DNA of 64,000 nt, from assembly GCA_016214035.1 (NCBI GenBank), contig JACRPF010000006.1, positions 1 through 64,000 on the forward strand, read 5' to 3'. The notes beneath the pieces were generated by a model. That model made no database searches and had not been told where the DNA came from. It saw only the letters and a program-made list of their open reading frames with translations. Origin of the DNA: Spirochaetota bacterium. GTDB lineage: Bacteria; Spirochaetota; Brachyspiria; Brachyspirales; JACRPF01. Position 1 is the stretch's first letter. Each line of letters begins with the position of its first letter. A program made the position numbers and the translations under genes. Below, one piece after another: positions 8,494 through 16,898 of the stretch.

Positions 8494-10089
8494 ATGGCAA
8501 AGTACAAAGTATTCGCATCGGACGGGTTCTCGCGCGAAGGCATTGAGATACTCGAAAAGAGCGGCCTGTTTGACGTTACCGTGAACGCGAAAACCGCACG
8601 TGAAGATCTGCTTAAGAATATCGGCGCATACGACGCGCTCATCATCAGAAGCGCATCGCGTGCCGACCGGGAAGTGGTGACCATGGGCAAGCAGCTGAAA
8701 CTCGTGGCGCGCGCGGGCGTGGGGCTTGATAACGTCGATGTTCCCGCCGCAACCGAGAAAGGCATCGTGGTGATGAACGCGCCGAGCGGCAACACCATGT
8801 CGACGGCTGAACTTACGTTCGCCATGCTGCTCGCCATGTCGCGGAACATTCCGCAGGCATACATGAGCATGCGCCAGAAACAGTGGGAGAAAAAGAAATT
8901 TGAGGGTATCGAAGTGCACGGCAAGACGCTCGGTATCGTGGGGCTCGGGCGCATCGGCCGCGAGGTGGCAAAACGCGCCATCGCGTTCGGCATGAAGGTG
9001 CTCGCATACGACCCGTATTTCCCGCAGGATAAGGCTAAAACGCTCGGGGTTGAAATGTCGGACCTCACGCGAATCTACAAAGAATCGGATTTCATCACCG
9101 TGCATACGCCGCTCTCGGCCGAGACGGAGAACCTCATCACGAAAAAAGAAATAGCCTTGATGAAACCCACCGTACGGCTTATTAACTGCGCACGCGGCGG
9201 CATCATCAATGAACAGGATCTCAAGGATGCGCTCGCGGCAAAACGCATCGCGGCTGCAGCACTCGATGTGTACATCAGCGAACCGCCGAAGGAATTCGCA
9301 TACGCCGACCTCGAGAACTGCATCACCACGCCGCATCTGGGCGCGTCAACGGAAGAGGCCCAGATATCGGTGGCCATTGAAACAGCGAACGCCATCGTGA
9401 GCTATTTCCGGGATAATGTGCCGTACAATTCGGTGAACTTTCCCACCGTTGAAGCGCATGTACTCAAGGAGATAAGCGCATTCGTTGACCTCGCGTCGAA
9501 AATGGGATCGCTCCTCGCGCAGATATCGAAATCGAGCGTCAACAAAGTCGAGGTGACATATTCCGGTACGCTCACTGAAAAGCCCACCAAGATGGTAACC
9601 ATCTCGGCGCTCAAAGGGCTGCTCTCGAACATCATCGGGAGCGAGGGCGGTGTAAACTTCGTGAACGCGCCGGTCATCGCTAAAGAGCGCGGCATCGCCG
9701 TGGTGGAACGCAATCTCACCAAACAGAGCGATTTCACCGAGATAGTCGCCGTGAAAGTGTTCACCGACGACGGTAAGGAAACCGAGGTGTGGGGCACGGT
9801 GTTCTCAGACGGAAACCCGCGCATCGTGCGCTTCAACCAGTACCATATGGAGATAAAACCCGACGGCTGTGCGCTCTTCATCGTGTACCGCGATCGTCCG
9901 GGATTTGTCGGTAAAGTGGGCACCATCATGGGCGAAAAAAACATCAACATCAACGAGATGCGTCTGGTGCGCGGCGACGACAACCGGGCGCTCATGGTCA
10001 TGGCACTCGACTGCGCTCCGACTGCTGAAGTATACCACCAAGTACAGACGATAAAGGACATCTACGAGATATATCCGATTAAGTTTTAA
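8494..10089 (+). CDS. serA: D-3-phosphoglycerate dehydrogenase
   Basis: A 531-residue long-form (type 1) phosphoglycerate dehydrogenase, which oxidises 3-phosphoglycerate with NAD+ in the first step of serine synthesis. Seen: IIRSASRADREV, the Rossmann motif GLGRIGREVAKRA, the catalytic Arg in INCARGGIINE, the Glu in ISEPPKEF and the His in TPHLGASTEEAQ. An intervening domain (about residues 310-450) is followed by a C-terminal ACT domain starting at ALFIVYRDRPGFVGKVG, which in this family binds L-serine for feedback control. It pairs with the upstream aminotransferase. A bidirectional-looking terminator follows. The start has AAGGAT before the ATG. Confidence 0.95.
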   Translation: MAKYKVFASDGFSREGIEILEKSGLFDVTVNAKTAREDLLKNIGAYDALIIRSASRADREVVTMGKQLKLVARAGVGLDNVDVPAATEKGIVVMNAPSGNTMSTAELTFAMLLAMSRNIPQAYMSMRQKQWEKKKFEGIEVHGKTLGIVGLGRIGREVAKRAIAFGMKVLAYDPYFPQDKAKTLGVEMSDLTRIYKESDFITVHTPLSAETENLITKKEIALMKPTVRLINCARGGIINEQDLKDALAAKRIAAAALDVYISEPPKEFAYADLENCITTPHLGASTEEAQISVAIETANAIVSYFRDNVPYNSVNFPTVEAHVLKEISAFVDLASKMGSLLAQISKSSVNKVEVTYSGTLTEKPTKMVTISALKGLLSNIIGSEGGVNFVNAPVIAKERGIAVVERNLTKQSDFTEIVAVKVFTDDGKETEVWGTVFSDGNPRIVRFNQYHMEIKPDGCALFIVYRDRPGFVGKVGTIMGEKNININEMRLVRGDDNRALMVMALDCAPTAEVYHQVQTIKDIYEIYPIKF

Positions 10090-10091
10090 GT

Positions 10092-10133
10092 AGCAATTGA
10101 AGGCGCGGAAATATATCCGCGCCTTCAATTGCT
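10092..10133. repeat. Palindromic repeat, copy C, after serA
   Basis: An 18-bp perfect stem (10092-10109 with 10116-10133) around a 6-nt loop, beginning two bases after the serA stop codon. The inner 22 bp are nearly identical to the core of copy B, while the outer arms (AGCAATTGAA) differ. Core conservation with arm replacement suggests a mobile or copied palindrome rather than two unrelated terminators. Confidence 0.75.
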
Positions 10134-10151
10134 GTGGTCAGACAACAAATA

Positions 10152-10193
10152 GAAACCGCGTACCGTTCAATGAACGATACGCGGTTTTTTTTT
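10152..10193 (+). terminator. Rho-independent terminator, serA (probably bidirectional)
   Basis: AAACCGCGTACCGTTCA pairs with TGAACGATACGCGGTTT (one C-A mismatch on the plus strand, a G-U pair on the minus strand) directly followed by a run of nine T. On the minus strand the same hairpin is followed by TTTCTATTT, so it can also end the Gfo/Idh transcript whose stop is at 10213. Confidence 0.85.
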
Positions 10194-10212
10194 ATCGCTT
10201 GTCCGGATGGGA

Positions 10213-11259
10213 TCAGTTTATCGCCACTTCCTTGCCCTGCTCGGAGGATTTATACCATGCGTCGAGCATCTTCTGATCGAGAAGTCCGTGCTCGCCGGTG
10301 CAGATGCATTCCGCTTTCCCCTGGACGCAATCAACGAAATGCGCGATGCGGTCCTTGTACGGGGCCTTATCAAACTCAACCTGTTCGGTGACGATCATGT
10401 TGTCGTGTTCGCCGAAGATGGTGGTAGCTCCGTCCATCTTGAGGAGCGCGCCGGCCTTGTCGCCCATGATGTAGACGTGGTCGTCCTGGTTGCGGTTGGC
10501 AGCCCATGACACTTCTATGGACATGGTCTTACCGCCCTCAAAGCGGATGAGCGCGGTGGCGAAGTCTTCAACGTCCATGACGCCGTCGAGTTTGCGCGGG
10601 CCCGCCCACATGCTCGAACATACATATTTCGCTATATCGCCGAATTTGCGGTAGGTCATGCCGGAGATGGAAACAGGCTTGGGCATGCCCATGAGATACC
10701 AGGTGACGTCCATGATATGGATGCCGATGTCGATGAGCGGACCGCCGCCCGATTTCGACTTGGTGGTGAACCATCCGCCCATGCCCGGTATGCCGCGGCG
10801 GCGTATCCAGGCCGATTTGGCGTGATAAATCTCGCCGAACTTGCCTTCATTGATCATCTCTTTCACTTTCTGCACTTCCGGGCGGAAGCGGTGATTGTGG
10901 CCGAGCATGAGTATCTTTTTGGCTTTCTTCGCGGCGTCGACCATCTTCTGCGCCTGTTCCGCGTTCATCGCCATGGGTTTTTCGCAGATGACGTGCTTGC
11001 CCGCCTCGAGCGCCTGTATGGTGTATTCCATGTGAAATGCGTTCGGCGTGCACACCGAAACCGCATCGATAGACTTGTCATTCAGGATGTCCTTGACGTT
11101 CTCCGTGAGCACCGGTATCTTGTACGCGGCCTTCATCTTTTCGAGTGCTTCTTTGCTCACGTCGCAGACGGCTTTCACTTCCGCGCCTGCTTTCTGGTAA
11201 CCATCGATGTGTGATTTGGCGATTGCGCCGCCGCCTATCACCGCTGTTGTTGTTGGCAT
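10213..11259 (-). CDS. Gfo/Idh/MocA family NAD(P)-dependent oxidoreductase
   Basis: A 348-residue sugar or inositol dehydrogenase-type protein. The Rossmann domain begins AVIGGGAIAKSHIDGYQKAG. The family EKP motif is VICEKPMAMN (catalytic Lys), and GHNHRFRPEVQ and GGGPLIDIGIHIMDVTWYLMG belong to the substrate-binding C-terminal domain, with the His acting as proton donor or acceptor in the family. The substrate is unknown. It is cytoplasmic. A GAGGAGG ribosome site lies eight bases before the ATG. It has its own promoter with a palindrome just downstream, which suggests control by a sugar-responsive repressor. Confidence 0.9.
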   Translation of the reverse strand: MPTTTAVIGGGAIAKSHIDGYQKAGAEVKAVCDVSKEALEKMKAAYKIPVLTENVKDILNDKSIDAVSVCTPNAFHMEYTIQALEAGKHVICEKPMAMNAEQAQKMVDAAKKAKKILMLGHNHRFRPEVQKVKEMINEGKFGEIYHAKSAWIRRRGIPGMGGWFTTKSKSGGGPLIDIGIHIMDVTWYLMGMPKPVSISGMTYRKFGDIAKYVCSSMWAGPRKLDGVMDVEDFATALIRFEGGKTMSIEVSWAANRNQDDHVYIMGDKAGALLKMDGATTIFGEHDNMIVTEQVEFDKAPYKDRIAHFVDCVQGKAECICTGEHGLLDQKMLDAWYKSSEQGKEVAIN

Positions 11260-11317
11260 GAACGGATCCTCCTCAAAGGTTTTGGTTGTATTTACGGGCT
11301 TTTACGTCCGTAGTTAT

Positions 11318-11329
11318 GCACTATAGTGC
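11318..11329. promoter_or_regulatory. Palindromic operator candidate for the Gfo/Idh gene
   Basis: GCACTATAGTGC is a perfect 12-bp palindrome lying about 12-24 bp downstream of the -10 box of the Gfo/Idh promoter. That is a classic repressor position. The regulator is not known. Confidence 0.45.
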
Positions 11330-11341
11330 CTAACGGGGCAT

Positions 11342-11370
11342 ATAATACGCACAATCGCAGAATAAGGCAA
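11342..11370 (-). promoter_or_regulatory. Sigma-70-type promoter of the Gfo/Idh gene
   Basis: On the minus strand TTGCCT (11370-11365), 17 bp, TATTAT (11347-11342), about 82 bp upstream of the start codon. Confidence 0.55.
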
Positions 11371-11469
11371 TACCTCATTCTGCAAATAACATATCATTTC
11401 TTGTGTCCAAAACATCAAAACCGACGATAAATCACATCACCCATTTCACAACGCGTGAAAGCGAAGGGT

Positions 11470-11611
11470 GGAAATGTCTTTCGAGAAATCGGCAAATCTG
11501 TTTGAGCAAAACAAACACGAGCCGGAGCGTAATCATTTATTAGCCAATCCAGCCCAATATGACAAGCCAACAATATGCGAGTTATTTGCCGATTTCGAGA
11601 AAGACATTTCC
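11470..11611. mobile_element. MITE-like element with 28-bp terminal inverted repeats
   Basis: This lies in the 377-bp gene-free stretch 11260-11636. Positions 11470-11497 (starting GGAAATGTCTTTCGAG) and 11584-11611 are inverted copies, 26 of 28 bases matching. The 86 bp between them encode nothing and are AT-richer than the flanks. Size, terminal repeats and intergenic position fit a miniature inverted-repeat element or a long hairpin RNA. No clear target-site duplication was seen. The rest of the gap holds the Gfo/Idh promoter and operator. Confidence 0.5.
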
Positions 11612-11636
11612 CCCCGAGCCTAAACGCATATTCCTT

Positions 11637-12818
11637 TTACCCCCGCACTTTCCCCGGCAGCCCGAACATATCCCGCTTCATCTCAAGATAGTAGCGGTAA
11701 TTCTCATACGATACGTCCGCCTGCACGCGGTGGTCCACATGCGGTATGAATCCGCCCTCTTCCACAAGGGGTTTCAACCGCAGCAATTCCTTGCGTATGG
11801 AATCCTTGCCTTCGAGCAGCTTCACCTTGTCAAATCCGCCCATCATACGGATGCCGGGATACATCGTGCGTAGATCCACCGGATGAACACCGGCGGCAAC
11901 CTCGAGCGGGAACATGATGTTCACGCCGTTCTCAAGCCAGGTGGGGACGAGTTTGCGCATATCGCCGTCACAGTCCACATAGCCGAAACGGCAGCCGGAT
12001 TTCATATAAACTTTATTGATGGCGTCATACACCGCGCCCGCCTCTTTGTGAAAAATATCCGGCGGTACGATAGGCCCGGTCTTGAAGGCGATGTCCTCCC
12101 AGTAGACCTTGATGTCTACCGTGAAATCCTTGATGATGCGCTCGGCGATTCCCACCTCGAGTTTTTTAAGGTCGTCGAGAAATTCAAGCACCACGTCCAT
12201 GTGATCGTAGAGCATGTAGCAGAGGCCTTCGAAGCCCATGAGATTGCGTATCCAGCCGAACGTGCTCCCGCCGCTCGCGCCGAGTATGTAATTACGCTTT
12301 TTCGCTTTCTCTGCTGCGGTCTTCCATTCGGTCTCATTCCACACAAACCGTTTTTCAAGATTCAGCGCGAGGCGTTCTTTGATGGGAAGATAGCTCTCCC
12401 TGTCCTTCACGGGGAAATCGAGATAATGGGGAATGGTGTCGGTTCCGTCCTTGAACACCTGAGCCTTAACCCGTGTACCGTCGTAGTAGATGCGGTAGCG
12501 GTCGGTCTCCTCTACGGTCTCTTCGGGAAATCCCGGATAGATGAAATTCCGGACCGGGATTATCTTCTGCCAGACATCGAAACCGAAAAAAACGTCGGCG
12601 TCGGCGTTATTCTTTACATATGCGGGCAGGCCTTCTGCGTGCCAGCGTTTGAGCGTATCATTCCAGTAACCGAATTCGGTGTCGATGATGCGGTCGGGTT
12701 TCTTGAAATCCATTATAGAAAAGAACCTGTCACGGGGGCTCATCTCGCCCGGGGCCACCGCCACCGGACCGAGGTCCCAGCGTTGTTCGAGCAGTACTTT
12801 CAGTTCATCGGCATCCAT
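11637..12818 (-). CDS. UroD-like (uroporphyrinogen decarboxylase superfamily) protein
   Basis: A 393-residue protein of the uroporphyrinogen decarboxylase/methyltransferase superfamily. Recognisable features are PRDRFFSIMDFKKPDRI near the N-terminus, the internal DHMDVVLEFLDDL helix, VYWEDIAFKTGPIVPPDIF and PGIRMMGGFDK, with a C-terminal GGFIPHVDHRVQADVSYENYRYYLE segment. Proteins of this subgroup commonly occur in carbohydrate-catabolism clusters of anaerobes and are not heme enzymes; some relatives transfer methyl groups to or from corrinoids. The function here is unknown. The ATG at 12818 has AAGGAG upstream. It is divergent from an AraC regulator that is the likely controller. Confidence 0.75.
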   Translation of the reverse strand: MDADELKVLLEQRWDLGPVAVAPGEMSPRDRFFSIMDFKKPDRIIDTEFGYWNDTLKRWHAEGLPAYVKNNADADVFFGFDVWQKIIPVRNFIYPGFPEETVEETDRYRIYYDGTRVKAQVFKDGTDTIPHYLDFPVKDRESYLPIKERLALNLEKRFVWNETEWKTAAEKAKKRNYILGASGGSTFGWIRNLMGFEGLCYMLYDHMDVVLEFLDDLKKLEVGIAERIIKDFTVDIKVYWEDIAFKTGPIVPPDIFHKEAGAVYDAINKVYMKSGCRFGYVDCDGDMRKLVPTWLENGVNIMFPLEVAAGVHPVDLRTMYPGIRMMGGFDKVKLLEGKDSIRKELLRLKPLVEEGGFIPHVDHRVQADVSYENYRYYLEMKRDMFGLPGKVRG

Positions 12819-12850
12819 GGGTTTTCTCCTTGCGTTCAGCTTACCGCAGT

Positions 12851-12879
12851 AATATAGCCATCGGTGTCCGTATCGTGAA
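12851..12879 (-). promoter_or_regulatory. Possible promoter of the UroD-like gene
   Basis: On the minus strand TTCACG (12879-12874), 17 bp, TATATT (12856-12851). The -35 is weak, consistent with a promoter needing an activator such as the divergent AraC protein. Confidence 0.4.
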
Positions 12880-12909
12880 TGGACGAACGGCACATAATGA
12901 TGGACGATA

Positions 12910-12937
12910 TTGCTATTGCATCCCGTTGCGGTATACT
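12910..12937 (+). promoter_or_regulatory. Promoter of AraC gene; leaderless arrangement
   Basis: TTGCTA (12910-12915), 16 bp, TATACT (12932-12937). Only six bases separate the -10 box from the ATG at 12944, so transcription should begin at or next to the start codon. Confidence 0.55.
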
Positions 12938-12943
12938 GCTGTC

Positions 12944-13810
12944 ATGGCGGTAGTATATAATCCCAAAGCAGAGCCGTCGCTTCACCGCGGCGCACACATA
13001 CCGAACGATGTGCTCACCCGGCTGAAAAAGCACCGGCTCGGAAAACCGTTTCACCTCGTCAGCGCGGGCTACGCGGAATCATGGCAGGGACATTACACCA
13101 AACGCGACGCCCTCGGCGAACATATCGTGATCTACTGCGCGGCGGGAAAAGGATTCCTTGAAACTGCGCACGGCACATGGGATATCACCCCCGGCATGTT
13201 CCTTGTCTGCTTCGCCGGGAAACCGCACACCTACGGCGCCGACACCGCAACACCGTGGACGATATACTGGTCGCATTTCTCGGGAACTGTCTCAGACGAA
13301 TTCATAACACTCGCCGGACTTGATGAAAGAATGCCGGTCATCACGGTAAGCGATCACGGCGCCGTCACCGCCCGTTTCTCCGAGATGCTGTCGCTATTCA
13401 CGGGGGACGTTTCCATAGCGCACACGCTCCATGCGGGAACGATGCTTTCATCCATATTCACGGCCCTTGCCTGCGGCCGTACGCCGTCGGCGGCATTCGA
13501 TATGGGAAGCATCGTTACGTATATGCAGCGTCGTATCAGGGGAAATATAACGCTTGATGAATGCGCATCGCTCTCGGGGATGTCGAAATATCATTTCGTG
13601 AGGCTATTCCGCAAGCACACCGGCTACGCACCGGTGGATTATTTTATACGGATGAAAGTGCAGCACAGCTGCGTGCTTCTCGCCGATGTTCGCAAAAAAA
13701 TCATCGACGTGGCGCGGGAAACGGGATATGACGACCAGTATTATTTTTCACGTGTGTTCACGCGCATCATGGGCGTATCGCCGCGCGCATACCGCAAACG
13801 TTTGAGCTGA
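12944..13810 (+). CDS. AraC family transcriptional regulator
   Basis: A 288-residue AraC/XylS regulator. The N-terminal half (about 30-170) is a cupin-like sensor domain containing HIVIYCAAGKGFLETAHGTWDITPGMFLVCFAGKPHTY. The C-terminal half has two helix-turn-helix motifs: NITLDECASLSGMSKYHFVRLFRKHTGYAPVDYFIRMKVQ and IIDVARETGYDDQYYFSRVFTRIMGVSPRAYRKRL. It is divergently placed from the UroD-like gene and probably activates it. An in-frame ATG exists at 12830, but the -10 box lies between it and 12944, so 12944 is chosen. No ribosome site precedes it, consistent with leaderless translation. Confidence 0.9.
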   Translation: MAVVYNPKAEPSLHRGAHIPNDVLTRLKKHRLGKPFHLVSAGYAESWQGHYTKRDALGEHIVIYCAAGKGFLETAHGTWDITPGMFLVCFAGKPHTYGADTATPWTIYWSHFSGTVSDEFITLAGLDERMPVITVSDHGAVTARFSEMLSLFTGDVSIAHTLHAGTMLSSIFTALACGRTPSAAFDMGSIVTYMQRRIRGNITLDECASLSGMSKYHFVRLFRKHTGYAPVDYFIRMKVQHSCVLLADVRKKIIDVARETGYDDQYYFSRVFTRIMGVSPRAYRKRLS

Positions 13811-13814
13811 TATC

Positions 13815-15692
13815 CTACCGCATGCTGCTGCGCATGCGCACCTGTTTCAGGTTGAAGCTCGCCTCGCCGTTCCTCCGGTCCGCATCCAGCGACCTGAGAT
13901 AGAACGATTCCGCCGCGGCATAATCCTTAAGTTTCGCCTGCGTATTGCCCATCGCAAGATATACGGCCGACGCGAGTTTGCCCGTAGGACCGCCGTAGGC
14001 ACGCGCAAGTTTGAATTTCTCCATGGCTGAAGTGTACTGTCCGCGCGTATAGAAAAACATTCCGAGATTGTAATGATGCAGCGGCTGTTTGGGGTTCTCC
14101 ACTGCGGCCTCGGTATAATACTCCAATGCCTTATCGTCGTCGCCCTGCGTATCGCAGATGATGCCGAGATTCAGGAGCGCGTCTTCGCGGAATTCGTTTT
14201 TGCGCGATGCGACATACTCGAAATGCCGGCGGGCCATCGGTATATTGTTCATGCGGTATGCGATGACGGCAACGCGGAACAGCGCCGTGTAATCGTCGCG
14301 GAAGCGTTTGATGATATCCTGATAGCGGGCGAGCGCGTAATCGTCGCGCCGCATGCGCTCATAGTATTCCGCGATGCGGTAAAGCGGCTTGGCACTGTTG
14401 GTGTCGAGTTCGAACGAGCGGTTGAGAAGCATGATGGCTTTCCGCGCGTCACCGAACGTCATAGTAATGACACCGGCGTTGTAATATGCGGCCGGATCGT
14501 CGCCGTTCTCCGCTATCGCGCGTTCAGCGGTTGCCGTCGCCTCCGCACCGCGGCCGAGGTCGGCATACACATTGGCAAGATTCAGCACCGCGTTCTTGTA
14601 TACCGCATCATGCCGCGCGGCATCGATGATGTACCGGTAATACTTTTCAGACTCGATGAGCTCACCGAGCCGATAGTGGAGATCCGCAAGCATCGCCATG
14701 CTTTCATAGCGTTCATACCCCATACCGGCGAGCGCTTTATAGTACGATATGCTCTTCGTATAATCGCCCGCGTGAAACGTCACCTCGCCGAGTGAACGCA
14801 TGAGCGCGCGATTCTTCGGGTCGCGCGCGAGCGCCCCGGCAAGCACCTCCGCCGCGCGGTCGTATTTGCCCTGATTGATATAGATAACGGAAAGGTTATA
14901 CATCACCGCCGTGTCCGACGGATTGAACTTCAGCGATTTGAGATAATGCTCAGCCGCGATTGCAACGCTGCCCTCTGCCGCGTACATCGAACCGAGATAT
15001 GCATACACCCGGGCCGCCATCGGCGGATCATACTCATCAACGGCGGAGCGGAGCGCCGCGATGGCCTGCTCATGCTCGCCGTTTTCATAATACAGCATGC
15101 CGATGCGGACAAGTACGTGCTTGTCCTTCGTCCCCGCCGCAAGCGCACGTTTATAATATTCGAGTGCGAGACGATACGAACGCATCCGCGCATAAATATC
15201 ACCGAGCGACACGAGCGACGGCACGAATCGTTTATTGAGTTTGATCGCGGCCTCGTATGATGCAATTGCCTCGGCAACGGCACCCCGCTTTGAAAAAAGC
15301 ACGCCGCGGTTGTGATACAGTTCCGCAGTAGGACGTTTGAGCAGACGATCATACACGGCGAATGCCTGCGTGGTATTTCCGTTCGCGCCGTAGATGACAC
15401 CGGCAAGGAGTTCCGCATTATAGCGGACTGCGGCATCAGTTGTCCCGGCCATACCGGAACGAATTATCGCCAGCGCACGGCTGTAATTACCCTTCGCATA
15501 TTCCTGTTTTGCTTTTTCGTAGAAACCATTCTGCGACGATGTCCCCTGCACCGGACGTCCTGCGTAATCCGAGCGGAGCAGCAGATACAATACCGCGGCA
15601 AGCACCGCGAGCGCCGTCAATCCCGCAATGGCAAGCGGCAGCGCACGCTGTGCGAATGCGGCACTATTCCCGTTTTTCCCTGTCGATGCCAT
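13815..15692 (-). CDS. Membrane-anchored TPR-repeat protein
   Basis: A 625-residue protein with an N-terminal transmembrane anchor (ALPLAIAGLTALAVLAAVLYLLL, residues about 17-39) and then roughly 13-15 tetratricopeptide repeats to the C-terminus. Clear repeats include AELYHNRGVLFSKRGAVAEAIASYEAAI, SLVSLGDIYARMRSYRLALEYYKRA and MYNLSVIYINQGKYDRAAEVLAGAL. The bulk would be periplasmic or cytoplasmic depending on topology; the basic N-terminus is short, which suggests an N-in, periplasmic repeat domain. TPR proteins scaffold complexes; no partner is visible. Its start overlaps the 3' end of nusB by 29 bp, indicating translational coupling. Confidence 0.85.
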   Translation of the reverse strand: MASTGKNGNSAAFAQRALPLAIAGLTALAVLAAVLYLLLRSDYAGRPVQGTSSQNGFYEKAKQEYAKGNYSRALAIIRSGMAGTTDAAVRYNAELLAGVIYGANGNTTQAFAVYDRLLKRPTAELYHNRGVLFSKRGAVAEAIASYEAAIKLNKRFVPSLVSLGDIYARMRSYRLALEYYKRALAAGTKDKHVLVRIGMLYYENGEHEQAIAALRSAVDEYDPPMAARVYAYLGSMYAAEGSVAIAAEHYLKSLKFNPSDTAVMYNLSVIYINQGKYDRAAEVLAGALARDPKNRALMRSLGEVTFHAGDYTKSISYYKALAGMGYERYESMAMLADLHYRLGELIESEKYYRYIIDAARHDAVYKNAVLNLANVYADLGRGAEATATAERAIAENGDDPAAYYNAGVITMTFGDARKAIMLLNRSFELDTNSAKPLYRIAEYYERMRRDDYALARYQDIIKRFRDDYTALFRVAVIAYRMNNIPMARRHFEYVASRKNEFREDALLNLGIICDTQGDDDKALEYYTEAAVENPKQPLHHYNLGMFFYTRGQYTSAMEKFKLARAYGGPTGKLASAVYLAMGNTQAKLKDYAAAESFYLRSLDADRRNGEASFNLKQVRMRSSMR

Positions 15693-16218
15693 CGAGTATG
15701 CCGTTCACGAATTTATACGCGTCCTTTCCGCCGAACACTTTGGCTATCTCTATCGCCTCGTCGATGATGACCGAGCGCGGCACCTCGGGCTGATAGAAGA
15801 GCGAGTATACCGACAGCCGGAGTATCGCCCTGTCCACGAAGCTGATACGCTCGATACGCCAATTGGTGGAATGTTTCACGATGACCTCGTCGATGACGGC
15901 GAGATTCTCCAGCACGCCTTTGATGATACCGGCGGCAAATTCCTTGATCTTGGGGCGTATGGCGCCGGTCTCAAAATCGAATGATGTCAGCTCGACAATA
16001 GTGGGTTTATCTTCGTTGGCGTCATACCAGAACAGCGCCTGCATCGCGTAGATGCGGGCCTGACGGCGGGTGCCGTATCTGCTGAGGTCAACTTCCTCTT
16101 CTTTATATTCTTCTTTTTTGCGGATCTGTATGCGTTTCTTGACCGCAATGCCTCTCACGGCAGCGGTCTTCGGCGCCTCATCGGCCTTCCCGTTCTTGTC
16201 GATGTCACCTTCACTCAT
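15664..16218 (-). CDS. nusB: Transcription antitermination factor NusB
   Basis: NusB binds boxA RNA with NusE (S10) and promotes rRNA antitermination. The family core runs from RRQARIYAMQALFWYD to the end: KIKEFAAGIIKGVLENLAVIDEVIVKHSTNWRIERISFVDRAILRLSVYSLFY and VIIDEAIEIAKVFGGKDAYKFVNGILDGI, the standard C-terminal signature. A basic N-terminal extension of about 45 residues (KKRIQIRKKEEYKEEEVDL) precedes the core, which is longer than usual. ATG at 16218 is chosen because GGA lies seven bases upstream; ATG 16230 would add four residues. It lies between ribH and the TPR gene in one operon, a common ribH-nusB arrangement. Confidence 0.92.
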   Translation of the reverse strand: MSEGDIDKNGKADEAPKTAAVRGIAVKKRIQIRKKEEYKEEEVDLSRYGTRRQARIYAMQALFWYDANEDKPTIVELTSFDFETGAIRPKIKEFAAGIIKGVLENLAVIDEVIVKHSTNWRIERISFVDRAILRLSVYSLFYQPEVPRSVIIDEAIEIAKVFGGKDAYKFVNGILDGIDREKRE

Positions 16219-16270
16219 ATCAGCATCCAAAGAGCATTACTTTATAAATATTATCGGGCATGCGCCCGCG

Positions 16271-16735
16271 TTACGAAAGCGCCTTCATAAGATTCGCCAT
16301 TTCTATCGCAGCCATTGCCGCGTCCGAGCCCTTGTTTCCCATCTTCGTACCCGACCGTTCCATGGCCTGCTCGAGGCTGTCGGTTGTCAGTACGCCGAAT
16401 ATCACCGGCACTTCGGTCTCATACGACGCCTTCGCTATGCCTTTCGCCGCTTCTCCGGCGACATAATCGAAATGCGGTGTCCCGCCGCGTATCACGACGC
16501 CGAGACATATCACCGCGTCATACTTGCCGCTTTTGGCGAGTTTTTTCGCCACGGGAGCTATCTCGAAACCGCCCGGCACACGGATGACGGTAATATCCGC
16601 ATCATGCACGTCATGGCGTTTCAGCGCATCAAGCGCACCCGAAAGCAGCCGTTCGCTGAGAAGGCTGTTGAAGCGGCTTACCACGATTCCCATGGTGAGA
16701 CCGGTACCGATCATATTGCCTGCGAATTCGTTCAT
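16271..16735 (-). CDS. ribH: 6,7-dimethyl-8-ribityllumazine synthase
   Basis: Lumazine synthase joins 5-amino-6-ribitylamino-uracil and dihydroxybutanone phosphate in riboflavin synthesis and forms large oligomers. Seen: [23 protein letters not shown], the substrate motif [40 protein letters not shown] with the catalytic His and [21 protein letters not shown]. Length 154 is normal. ATG at 16735 is chosen since GGAAGG lies nine bases upstream; a GTG at 16744 would sit on it. No FMN riboswitch is evident upstream. Other rib genes are not in the window. Confidence 0.95.
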   Translation of the reverse strand: MNEFAGNMIGTGLTMGIVVSRFNSLLSERLLSGALDALKRHDVHDADITVIRVPGGFEIAPVAKKLAKSGKYDAVICLGVVIRGGTPHFDYVAGEAAKGIAKASYETEVPVIFGVLTTDSLEQAMERSGTKMGNKGSDAAMAAIEMANLMKALS

Positions 16736-16770
16736 AATGAACACCTTCCGGGTTGAAAATGATGAATGGG

Positions 16771-16799
16771 AGCATACATCCGTTCATTTAAAAAGTCAA
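16771..16799 (-). promoter_or_regulatory. Sigma-70-type promoter of ribH-nusB-TPR operon
   Basis: On the minus strand TTGACT (16799-16794), 17 bp, TATGCT (16776-16771), about 35 bp before the ribH start. Confidence 0.6.
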
Positions 16800-16852
16800 A
16801 CGAGACGCGGGCTTTGCATGCACAAACTACAACGCGGCCTCAACAAATAGAT

Positions 16853-16874
16853 ACGGGGGAATTGCTCCCCCCGT
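16853..16874 (-). terminator. Possible terminator of the CsgG/lipoprotein operon
   Basis: ACGGGGG and CCCCCCGT form a GC-rich hairpin 25 bp beyond the stop of the last lipoprotein gene. On the minus strand it is preceded by eight T and followed only by ATCTATTTGTTG, so it is a strong hairpin with a weak T-tract. Confidence 0.5.
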
Positions 16875-16898
16875 AAAAAAAACACATCGAACGGTCAC

